Made by a program: the position numbers and the translations under genes. This document shows, one piece after another, positions 26,576 to 34,025 of a DNA stretch of 34,025 nt. Position 1 is the first letter of the stretch, and every line of letters begins with the position of its first letter. The notes below the pieces were generated by a model. It saw nothing but the letters and a program-made list of their open reading frames with translations, had not been told where the DNA came from and ran no database searches. Source of the stretch: Sulfurovum sp. (GTDB taxonomy: Bacteria; Campylobacterota; Campylobacteria; Campylobacterales; Sulfurovaceae); assembly GCA_030949725.1 (NCBI GenBank), contig JAUZSE010000005.1, positions 1-34,025 on the forward strand, read 5' to 3'.

Positions 26576-27808
26576 ATGAACAAAATGACAACGGCATTAA
26601 GCCTAGTAGCGATATTGGCAACAGGTGTTCAGGCAGTATCACTAGAAGATCGTGTAAAGGCACTTGAAGAACAAAATACAGTACTCACAGAAGAAGTACT
26701 TGCTTCACAATCTGCTGGGTTTACACGTATAGATACAGAAAAGTCATACAACGGTATGGGTGCAGCAGCATCTAAAGTGTATTATTCAGAAAGTCCACTT
26801 TCTATTGGTGGGTATGGAGAGATGTTTTATGCAAACCCTGATGATGGTGATGATTTTACAGATGTGTATAGATTTATTACTTATTTTGGATATAGGTTTA
26901 ATGATTGGCTTATTTTGAATGCAGAAATAGAGTATGAACATGGTGCAACATCTCAAAAAGGTGGATCCGTTGTTGTTGAATTTTTATACTTAGACTTTTT
27001 GCTTTCTAAGGAATTTTCACTTAGAGTAGGGAATCAACTGGTTCCTATGGGGATGGTTAACCTTAGACATGAACCAACTTTATTTAATACGGTGCAAAGA
27101 CCAGAGATAGAAAGACAACTGATTCCCTCAACATGGCATGAGACGGGAGTAGTAGCTTATGGTAGGTTTGATGATATTGGTATTGAGTACACGGCTGGTT
27201 TGATTAATGGTTTGAATGTTGATAACGATAAAGCAAAAGAAGGAAAGTCTGGTTGGATTAGATCAGGAAGAATAGGTACACAGAAGAATGGTTCTTATCA
27301 ACCTGCTTTTGTTGGACGTATAGATTATACGGGTATCAATGGTTTGGTTACAGGTGCTTCTATGTATTATGGTACTGGTTCAAATGGTGCTGATACTAAA
27401 ACTTCAGGACTTACAACAACGATGTTTGACGTGCATACAAGATATGAAAATGGACCATTTGCAGCCTATGGACTTTATACGCAAACAAATTTAAGTGGAG
27501 TAGAAAACTTTGGTACACCTGATGCTGTAGAAAAAGCTAGTGGATATTATATGAATGCTTCTTATGATTTGGGTGCTGTAATAGGAATTGATTATAAAAT
27601 GCCTATTTTTGCACAATATGAGAATTGGAATCCTGTAGAAAAGACACTTAGTGGGGTCAATGAAGACGCATTTGATACAGAAACTGTTACAATAGGAATG
27701 AACTTTTTCCCAACAAGTCAAACCGTATTAAAACTTGATTATGAGATGGATAAAGTTGGTACTGTAGATACCAATACCCTTTCTTTTGGGCTTGGTTTTA
27801 TATTCTAA
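26576..27808 (+). CDS. outer membrane porin (OprO/OprP-like beta-barrel)
   Basis: The 410-residue protein has a signal peptide (about 1-20) and a short N-terminal coiled-coil (LEDRVKALEEQNTVLTEEV), as in trimeric porins with a periplasmic stalk. A barrel follows, beginning SIGGYGEMFYA and ending TLSFGLGFIF with a terminal Phe, the export signal for outer membrane insertion. Segments such as FLLSKEFSLRVGNQLVPMGM and the ER-rich strands resemble phosphate-selective porins O/P. Two Fur-like sites precede it, suggesting uptake linked to iron rather than phosphate. The solute is not known. Confidence 0.82.
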   Translation: MNKMTTALSLVAILATGVQAVSLEDRVKALEEQNTVLTEEVLASQSAGFTRIDTEKSYNGMGAAASKVYYSESPLSIGGYGEMFYANPDDGDDFTDVYRFITYFGYRFNDWLILNAEIEYEHGATSQKGGSVVVEFLYLDFLLSKEFSLRVGNQLVPMGMVNLRHEPTLFNTVQRPEIERQLIPSTWHETGVVAYGRFDDIGIEYTAGLINGLNVDNDKAKEGKSGWIRSGRIGTQKNGSYQPAFVGRIDYTGINGLVTGASMYYGTGSNGADTKTSGLTTTMFDVHTRYENGPFAAYGLYTQTNLSGVENFGTPDAVEKASGYYMNASYDLGAVIGIDYKMPIFAQYENWNPVEKTLSGVNEDAFDTETVTIGMNFFPTSQTVLKLDYEMDKVGTVDTNTLSFGLGFIF

Positions 27809-27823
27809 TATCGGATAAACATT

Positions 27824-28351
27824 ATGCACAAAATATTTATGACATTACTCTTTGGGATACTTTTATCTCAAAGCAGTGTAGCTAAAAATAACAGCGTTGT
27901 TGATAATGCTATCAAGTCTTCATTTACTAGGGTGAATAGTATTGAACCTAAGAATATTATTTTGACTAACAAACAATTTTCTCAAGTGAAGTCTAGAGCA
28001 AAAACAGCAGTAAAAACTAAAATATATCGATACTACGATATAAAAAATAAGACAAAAAGACTAGGGTACGCTATACTTATTTCAAGAGTCATGAGAACTA
28101 AAAAAGCTACGGTTTTGTATGCATTTGACACCTCGGGTACCTTGAGGTTTACAGAAATTTTAGCATTTGGTGAACCACCAGAGTACATACCAAACAAAAC
28201 ATGGATGGGTCAACTTCAAAATAGAGATGCAGCAACTATCCTTACTATAGGAAAAGATATGCCTACAATCAGTGGGTCTACACTCTCTGCTAGGGCTATT
28301 ACCCAAAGTGCAAGAGTTGCTAGAGCCATTTATGAAATTGTATTAAAGTAG
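27824..28351 (+). CDS. FMN-binding domain periplasmic protein
   Basis: The 175-residue protein has a signal peptide (about 1-20) followed by one FMN-binding domain. The segment TISGSTLSARAIT near residue 147 corresponds to the flavinylation site of the family, in which ApbE attaches FMN to a Ser/Thr of an S/T-G-A-T-like motif. KTWMGQLQNRDA and the GEPPEYI region are typical. It starts 15 bases after the porin stop and is followed by two small membrane proteins. A convergent apbE lies just beyond. It is likely a periplasmic electron carrier. Confidence 0.85.
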   Translation: MHKIFMTLLFGILLSQSSVAKNNSVVDNAIKSSFTRVNSIEPKNIILTNKQFSQVKSRAKTAVKTKIYRYYDIKNKTKRLGYAILISRVMRTKKATVLYAFDTSGTLRFTEILAFGEPPEYIPNKTWMGQLQNRDAATILTIGKDMPTISGSTLSARAITQSARVARAIYEIVLK

Positions 28352-28358
28352 AAAATAA

Positions 28359-28833
28359 ATGAAATTTTTAGTGACAAAAGATTTGCTACACTCTAAACTT
28401 TTGAACTATTTGGTAGCAAGTGTAGTGTTTGGCATACTTTTGTATGTTGCTTTTGATATGCTACTTCATGCTTATGTTATAGGTTTAGATATACAAAGTA
28501 TTGGACTTACACTTTTTTGGTGATGCAGAAGATTTTGTTGAGCCTGTACTCATAGATTCGCTTTTACTTCAAGTACATATTGATTTGTTTATGTCACTTT
28601 TTGCACTTCTTATACTCTCTTCTATTTATATTCGTCTGTATGCAGAAAGAATTGGAACTAAATGGATAGTCCATCTTATGTTTATTTTGGGTCTCTTAGC
28701 TCCTTTGATGCTGATGACTGCTTATTTTACAAATATACTATTTGCTTATGTTTGGGTTATTAGCTTTATGTTCTGGCACCTTTTAGCACTGATAGTTGGC
28801 AGTATGATTTTAAAGAAACTTTTATTTAGATGA
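28359..28833 (+). CDS. small four-helix membrane protein with intramembrane histidines (frameshift in T6)
   Basis: The frame from ATG 28359 gives one long membrane helix (LLNYLVASVVFGILLYVAFD) and stops at 28523. Reading five instead of six T at 28513-28518 continues as GLTLFGDAEDFVEPVLIDSL and three more helices to the stop at 28833. That is 157 residues in all. Histidines lie at or near helix ends (LLHAYV, LQVHIDLF, WIVHLMF, FWHLLAL), which would suit heme b or quinone contact. I do not recognise the family. The ATGA overlap with the next gene suggests partner subunits. Confidence 0.7.
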
Positions 28834-29274
28834 AATATTTAGCACTTTATAGCATTCCTATACGATACATGCTTATGTATACGATACTCATTTTACTCAG
28901 TGGTCTGTGGCTCTTTTTACTTTCACAAGGATTAGCTAACAGTGAAGGTGTGATGGATACCCTAAGAAATATTCTTACTGTTCCAGTAGAAAAGAGTATA
29001 CATGGATTGATGGAAGTTGTGACACCACACCTTTTTTGCCATAACTACACTTGTCTTTATTGTAACACATTTCATGCTGTTTAGCACTAAGGTTTCACAA
29101 AAGGTATCACTGATAGTCGCCATGCTTCTTTTTGTTTTTAGCTTGTTAAATATCTTTTCTTACCTTGTGATTGTTTTTGGATTTTTGGTGTCTGGGTGGA
29201 TTAAACTTTTGTCAATGTCACTGTTTGTACTGCTATTTCTAGTAATGCTAGGGCTGGTTACTTTTTCCTTGTAA
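28830..29274 (+). CDS. small membrane protein with intramembrane histidines (frameshift in T6)
   Basis: From ATG 28830 the frame contains one helix (LMYTILILLSGLWLFLLS) and then runs out of frame in TTTTTT at 29032-29037. With one T fewer it reads TPHLFAITTLVFIVTHFMLF and continues through two further helices to the stop at 29274. That is 147 residues. His occurs at KSIHGLMEVVTPHLF and IVTHFM. The family is not recognised. It is probably a second subunit of the membrane module that serves the FMN-binding protein. Confidence 0.7.
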
Positions 29275-30206
29275 CTTAACCACTCTATGTCAATGAGTGT
29301 CTCTATATTTCCAAAAAGTATTTCCCCCTGTTTATCAACAATTACAAAAGCAATATCTTTCATGTTTTTTAGAAATGCCAATGCCTTATCTTTTGGCATC
29401 ACAGAAATGGCTGTAGCATACGCATCTATCTTGGCATTGTTGGCTCTGCTAAAAAGTGATACAGAGACAAATTCACGACCTTGTGAAGCAGTTTTTGGAT
29501 TGATGAGGTGATGTGCCTCTTTGGTGTTTGCAAATCTTCTGTAAGTGCCACTTGTAGAGATGGAGAGTTGGGAGTGTTTACTTGTTATTTTGGCAAAGGT
29601 CTGTTCAGAATAGGGCGATTGCAGATATATCTCACAATGATCTAAACATCGTATGTCTCCACTGAGTGCAATGATACCTTCGGTGATATTTTGTTCTTGA
29701 AGATACTTAGCTACCTTGTCTGTAGCATAACCCTTACCCATACCACCCAAATCTATGCTAATGTTTTCATCTGTTGAGATATGATGATTATCTATAGAAA
29801 TACCTTGAATATCAAGATGTGCATTTTCTAACTCTTTTTTAGATGGAGCGTAGGTTTTTTCTTCTCCAAAATGGTATAGGTCTTTGGATATAGACCCTAT
29901 GGAGATGTCAAAATAACCATCTGTATCTTTATAATAAGACTTTGAGAACTTAATCGCTTCTGCCAAATAAGGATCATACTTTATATTGTGGGTTTTATTG
30001 AGTATGGCGAGTGAGGCAGAGGGGTCATAGGTAGAGAGTGCGTTTTCTATTTTTTTGATAAGTTCAAATGATTTTGTAAGTGCATCATTGTTTTTTTTGT
30101 GTAAAGTGATGTGTACAAATGTCCCCATGAGTACTTGTGTACGTGTTAGCATATCTTTTGACTGAATACTTCCAGGTGTAAGTAAAAGTAATAAGAGATA
30201 CCTCAC
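29160..30206 (-). CDS. apbE: FAD:protein FMN transferase ApbE
   Basis: ApbE transfers FMN from FAD to Ser/Thr of periplasmic proteins and depends on magnesium. The 348-residue protein has a signal peptide (about 1-16), MGTFVHITLH, the flavin-binding SIDLGGMGKGYATD, SGDIRC and HHLINPKTAS, and the metal-binding DAYATAISVM. Its obvious client is the FMN-binding protein at 27824. The last 40 residues (after EWLSYKEK) are low-complexity and encoded antisense to the small membrane protein, giving a 115-base overlap. A one-base error near 29277 could have removed the true stop. The start overlaps the stop of the upstream DUF255 gene by one base. Confidence 0.92.
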   Translation of the reverse strand: MRYLLLLLLTPGSIQSKDMLTRTQVLMGTFVHITLHKKNNDALTKSFELIKKIENALSTYDPSASLAILNKTHNIKYDPYLAEAIKFSKSYYKDTDGYFDISIGSISKDLYHFGEEKTYAPSKKELENAHLDIQGISIDNHHISTDENISIDLGGMGKGYATDKVAKYLQEQNITEGIIALSGDIRCLDHCEIYLQSPYSEQTFAKITSKHSQLSISTSGTYRRFANTKEAHHLINPKTASQGREFVSVSLFSRANNAKIDAYATAISVMPKDKALAFLKNMKDIAFVIVDKQGEILFGNIETLIDIEWLSYKEKVTSPSITRNSSTNSDIDKSLIHPDTKNPKTITR

Positions 30207-32140
30207 TATCTTTTTTCCAATACCTCTACCACACCGCTAAAATCTTTTTCATGTCCAAAACATGAGTTAGAGTTACAAATCATATAGCCATCATTATTGT
30301 CATTTTTAAATAGGGAAAATGGATGGGGAAGTGCATCTAGCTCTTTGATATGCTCTTTTAATTTTTTTTCTTTTGCTTTAATGATGACATCATCTTTGAG
30401 ATAACGTATGACCATTTTACTCATACGAGGGCTAGAGATAGGTTGTCGCATGACATCATAAGAGTAAATCTCAAGGGTTTTAAAGACAAACTTCTTATAC
30501 ACAGTATCGACCAAAGATGAGATACTATAGAGTACGGAAATCATAGTGGCAACAGAAGAAGGATAAGAACTGTCAAAAATGTCTGCATTGGTTTCAAACT
30601 CTCCACGTGAAAACTTCCATTTACCCTTATCAAAATACTTTTCTATGGCGGCATTGCTTAGTTTGGTAGCAGTGATGAGGTAAGTTTCATCTAGTGTACT
30701 TTCATAAGCTTCTATGAGTGTTTCGCAGAGGTAAGCATAGTCTTCTAAAAATGCTTTTATCTTAGGCTTTTTCCCGATGAGCGTGGAGTGGTAGAGTTCA
30801 GAATTGATATACATAGACTCTAATAAGGAAGCAAGAGAGTTGATGGCAGGTTTGAGATACTTTGTATCGACTCTTGATGCCTTAAAGAGAGAAGTGATCA
30901 TCATGGCATTCCAAGATACCAGTACTTTTTTATCGATAAATGGATAGGTACGCTTTTCATCACGTCTTTTCTTCAATGCCGCAATGCCTTCTTTGTAGTA
31001 GGGGATGTCAATACGTGCAGGGTCATCTACCCGTACAATGTTTTTGCCTTCAAAATTACCTTCTTTGGTGATATGCAGTGCTTTAGCAAGTGAAGCATGT
31101 GCTTTAGGAGGAATGCCTGCTTTATCAAAAGATTTGAGTGCTTTATCGTAGGTAAAGACAAAGTATTTACCTTCTATTCCTTCAGTGTCTGCATCAGATG
31201 CGGAGTAGAAAAGTCCATCTTTGTTCATAGTGTCTTGCATAAAATCTATGGTTTCAAAAGCGACAGATTTGTAAAATTCATGTCCTGTGACAGAATAAGC
31301 TTTGAGATAGACTGCTGAAAGTAAAGCATTGTCGTAAGTCATTTTTTCAAAGTGGGGCACAAGCCATTCGTTGTCTGTAGAATAACGACAAAAACCACCA
31401 TCTACTAAGTCACGCAAGCCACCTTTTGCCATGGACGAGAGTGAAAGCAGTGCCATATTGAGTGTTTCTTTATCATCTGTAATACGGTAAACATCCAAAA
31501 GTAAGTCAAGGGTTGAAGCCTGTGGAAATTTGGGGGCTTTGTTAAATCCACCATTTTGATGATCAAAAAGCTGTTTGGCTTGGTCTGAAACTCTTTGTAT
31601 GATACTCATATCTAGTTTGGTGGCTTGTATTTTGTCTTCTTTAGGATTGAGAAAACGGAGTATTTCATCTGCTTTTTCGGTAAGTAGGTCTTTCTCTTTG
31701 GTATATTTGTCAGCGATGACTTCGAGTAGAGAGCTAAAACTCATCATCCCGTAACGTGGTTCATCGGGGATGTAGGTGGCGGAATAAAAAGGTTTTTGTT
31801 CTTGTGTTAAAAAGATGGAGGTGGGCCAACCTCCAGGTCGCTGGTTCATCAGTTGATAGACTTCTTGAAAATGTTTATCTATATCAGGGCGTTCTTCTTT
31901 ATCTACCTTGATTGCAATAAAATGTTCATTGAGTATTTTCGCTGTGGCTTGATCTTCAAAAGATTCATGTTCCATGACATGACACCAGTGGCAGGAACTG
32001 TACCCGATAGAAAGAAAGATAGCTTTATTTTCTTTGCGTGCTTTTTCAAATGCTAGCTCTCCCCAAGGATACCAGTTTACGGGATTGTCAGCATGTTGCT
32101 GCAAATAGGGAGAATATTCATTTTCAAGATGGTTTGCCAT
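30206..32140 (-). CDS. DUF255 thioredoxin-domain protein (YyaL/SSP411-like)
   Basis: The 644-residue protein begins with a thioredoxin-fold domain ([20 protein letters not shown], then [14 protein letters not shown] with Cys50 and Cys53) and continues as an alpha/alpha-barrel resembling glycoside hydrolases or N-acylglucosamine epimerases. [16 protein letters not shown] is diagnostic of the family. There is no signal peptide, so it is cytoplasmic. The biochemical role is not established. It is cotranscribed with apbE (one-base overlap). AAAGG about nine bases before the ATG is the binding site. Confidence 0.93.
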   Translation of the reverse strand: MANHLENEYSPYLQQHADNPVNWYPWGELAFEKARKENKAIFLSIGYSSCHWCHVMEHESFEDQATAKILNEHFIAIKVDKEERPDIDKHFQEVYQLMNQRPGGWPTSIFLTQEQKPFYSATYIPDEPRYGMMSFSSLLEVIADKYTKEKDLLTEKADEILRFLNPKEDKIQATKLDMSIIQRVSDQAKQLFDHQNGGFNKAPKFPQASTLDLLLDVYRITDDKETLNMALLSLSSMAKGGLRDLVDGGFCRYSTDNEWLVPHFEKMTYDNALLSAVYLKAYSVTGHEFYKSVAFETIDFMQDTMNKDGLFYSASDADTEGIEGKYFVFTYDKALKSFDKAGIPPKAHASLAKALHITKEGNFEGKNIVRVDDPARIDIPYYKEGIAALKKRRDEKRTYPFIDKKVLVSWNAMMITSLFKASRVDTKYLKPAINSLASLLESMYINSELYHSTLIGKKPKIKAFLEDYAYLCETLIEAYESTLDETYLITATKLSNAAIEKYFDKGKWKFSRGEFETNADIFDSSYPSSVATMISVLYSISSLVDTVYKKFVFKTLEIYSYDVMRQPISSPRMSKMVIRYLKDDVIIKAKEKKLKEHIKELDALPHPFSLFKNDNNDGYMICNSNSCFGHEKDFSGVVEVLEKR

Positions 32141-32255
32141 TGGGGTGCCTTTTTTACTTTTAACAATATGCTAACGTTTTTTTAGTTACTATTACACAAC
32201 TTATACACGTATCTTACTATAGAATGCTGTAAAAATTCAATACAAGTGAAGAAAA

Positions 32256-34025
32256 ATGAAAAATAACATCAAAAAGTTACTCCTTTTAGGGCTTGTCCTC
32301 TCTAGCTTTGTGTTTGGTAGCTTTGAAAGTGCCTTAAAAAAGCATAAGTTTTTATCACCAGATGAAGCATTTCAAGTTTCAGCTGTGCTCAAAGATGGAA
32401 TGATCGAAACAAAAATCATTATCGGAGATAAAATACACCTATATGATGACCATACACTCCACTACCGTATTGTCTCCCCTGAGTTGGTAGAATTGACGGT
32501 AAACAAACCTACATCCCATGAGTTTGACGGTGATATGGTGTATGAAAAAGAACTTGTGGTTAGTATACCCGTATCTGATATAAGTGAGAAAGTTGCAGGT
32601 GACTACATACTTGAACTAGAGTTTCTAGGATGTTCTGATGCAGGTATCTGTTATCAGCCTATTATCAAATCTTTTCATTTTAAAGGTGCACCCTTAGGTG
32701 TATTTGACAAAATTTCAAAATTGGTCAAAGAGGGTAATGCCGCAAAGATTGTAGATGTATTGGTCAATGAAAGTTCATTTTTTGTCTTATTTCTCTTTTT
32801 TATATTTGGGTTACTTTTATCACTCACACCGTGTATTTTCCCTATGATTCCTATCTTATCTTCGATTATTGTTTCTCAGCAGTCTGGAGATGAAAAACCA
32901 AATATGGCACAGGCATTTTTTACTTCATTGATCTATGTACTGGCTATGGCACTTACCTATACATTTGTAGGTCTTGTTGCAGGCTTACTTGGGGCTGACT
33001 TGCAAGCAGCGATGCAAAACCCTTGGGTCTTGACCATATTTTCTGGAGTCTTTATTGCATTGGCACTTTCATTGTTTGGATATTATGAGATAGGTCTTCC
33101 TTCTTCATGGCAATCAAAACTCAATAAAGCCAGTGACAATGCACAAGGTAAAGGTATAGCTGGAACAGTCATCATGGGTGCTTTATCGGCACTGATAGTA
33201 GGACCTTGTACTGCGGCACCTATCTCTGGTGCAGTGATCTTTATCTCTCATACTGGTGATGCACTTTTAGGTGGGGCAGCACTTTTTGTGATGAGTATGG
33301 GTATGGGTATGCCTCTGCTTCTTGTGGGATTAGGTGCAGGTAAATTTATGCCAAAACCTGGTGGTTGGATGACACGAATTTCACAAGTCTTTGGTGTGAT
33401 GATGCTCGCTCTTGCTATCTTTATGCTTTCACGTATACTGCCATCAGGGGTGACTATGACACTTTGGGCACTTCTATTTATGGGGACAGCTATCTATATG
33501 GATGTCTTTGGGCATAAAGAAAATGAGGGTGCTAAGAAACTCTTTAGATTGCTTGCTCTGACATTCTTGTTATATGGTGCTTCGTTATTTGTGGGTGCAG
33601 TAAGTGGTTCAACATCGTTCATAAGACCATTTGAAAGGTTTACAACGGGTGTTGCAGTGACTGCTTCTCATACGGTTGAATCCAAAAAAGAACATTTGGG
33701 CTATTCTGTAGAGCGTCTTATGAAAGAGGTCAAAGCATCCGATAAAATGGTTGTGGTAGATTTTGGGAAAGATTCATGTACAGCATGTACAGAACTCGAA
33801 GAGATCACTTTTCCTCATCCTTTGGTGCAAGAACAGTTAAAAAACTTTACTTTCATTAAGGTAGACCTCACAGCAAATAATGATGAGGACAAAGCCTTAC
33901 TCAAAAAGTTTGAACTTTTTGGTACACCAAACATCATATTTTTTGACAAAGATAACAAGTATATACCAGAAAAATCTTTGACGGGTTTCATCTCACCCGA
34001 ACCTTTTGCAAAACATTTGGAAGGT
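32256..34025 (+). CDS. dsbD: thiol:disulfide interchange protein DsbD (3' end outside window)
   Basis: DsbD carries electrons from cytoplasmic thioredoxin across the membrane to periplasmic reductases. The frame is open for 590 codons to the right edge. It has a signal peptide, the N-terminal immunoglobulin-like domain with GCSDAGICYQP, and the membrane domain with LTPCIFPMIPIL and GPCTAAPISGA, whose cysteines form the transfer pair. The C-terminal thioredoxin domain has the site DSCTACTE (near residue 506) and FFGTPNIIFF-like FGTPNIIFF. GTGAAGA lies just before the ATG. It is divergent from the DUF255 gene and its product could also keep MsrAB reduced. Confidence 0.93.
   Translation, partial: MKNNIKKLLLLGLVLSSFVFGSFESALKKHKFLSPDEAFQVSAVLKDGMIETKIIIGDKIHLYDDHTLHYRIVSPELVELTVNKPTSHEFDGDMVYEKELVVSIPVSDISEKVAGDYILELEFLGCSDAGICYQPIIKSFHFKGAPLGVFDKISKLVKEGNAAKIVDVLVNESSFFVLFLFFIFGLLLSLTPCIFPMIPILSSIIVSQQSGDEKPNMAQAFFTSLIYVLAMALTYTFVGLVAGLLGADLQAAMQNPWVLTIFSGVFIALALSLFGYYEIGLPSSWQSKLNKASDNAQGKGIAGTVIMGALSALIVGPCTAAPISGAVIFISHTGDALLGGAALFVMSMGMGMPLLLVGLGAGKFMPKPGGWMTRISQVFGVMMLALAIFMLSRILPSGVTMTLWALLFMGTAIYMDVFGHKENEGAKKLFRLLALTFLLYGASLFVGAVSGSTSFIRPFERFTTGVAVTASHTVESKKEHLGYSVERLMKEVKASDKMVVVDFGKDSCTACTELEEITFPHPLVQEQLKNFTFIKVDLTANNDEDKALLKKFELFGTPNIIFFDKDNKYIPEKSLTGFISPEPFAKHLEG

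Noticed and set aside
1..34025. CRISPR array, tRNA or rRNA genes, complete insertion sequences
   Set aside because: I looked for spaced repeats, cloverleaf/CCA-type patterns and transposase motifs and found none that I could support.

Overview
The window is AT-rich, with short intergenic gaps, extended -10 promoters (TGnTATAAT) and gene neighbourhoods typical of the Campylobacterota (Epsilonproteobacteria). Protein character and gene set (sucCD next to rnpB, acs beside a DnaQ-type exonuclease remnant, the modA/TOBE/modB/modC order, a DUF255 protein, DsbD) suggest a Sulfurovum/Sulfurimonas-like bacterium. That assignment is inference; there is no rRNA in the window.

Layout. 1-124: tail of an unrecognised gene. 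310-2722: sucC-sucD (succinyl-CoA synthetase) followed at once by rnpB (RNase P RNA), whose promoter sits at the end of sucD. 2939-4091: a decayed stretch in which a DUF1254/DUF1214 gene and a 3'-5' exonuclease gene have been reduced to fragments and joined. 4106-6765: acs, convergent with a diacylglycerol-kinase-like gene. 6832-10287: a pqi operon (two half-size PqiA proteins, the MCE protein PqiB and the lipoprotein PqiC) for envelope lipid trafficking. 10445-16018: a type I restriction-modification locus hsdM-hsdS-hsdR in which both hsdS and hsdR are frameshifted. 16033-16327: a scar joining an RND-transporter start to an outer-membrane-protein end. 16364-19341 (minus): an MsrA-thioredoxin-MsrB fusion and an AAA-ATPase/PD-(D/E)XK protein. 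19583-19750: a Fic remnant.

19786-23535: a four-gene lipid locus (OleA/FabH-like thiolase, four-helix membrane protein, fatty acid desaturase, multi-helix membrane protein) preceded by an extended -10 promoter and a perfect 17-bp palindrome that looks like an operator. 23680-26378: the molybdate ABC transporter modA-TOBE-modB-modC. 26475-30206: a porin with two Fur-box-like sites, an FMN-binding periplasmic protein, two small His-containing membrane proteins and, convergent, the flavin transferase ApbE. I read this as a probable iron-responsive extracytoplasmic flavin redox system. 30206-32140: DUF255 thioredoxin-domain protein. 32256-end: dsbD, cut by the window edge.

A striking global property is that seven genes carry one apparent extra base each (near 7393, 10174-10180, 12596-12598, 14002, 19913-19919, 28513-28518, 29032-29037). 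Removing that single base restores a full-length family-sized protein in every case. This is either a systematic sequencing or assembly error or an unusual insertion bias, and it must be settled before any of these genes is called dead.
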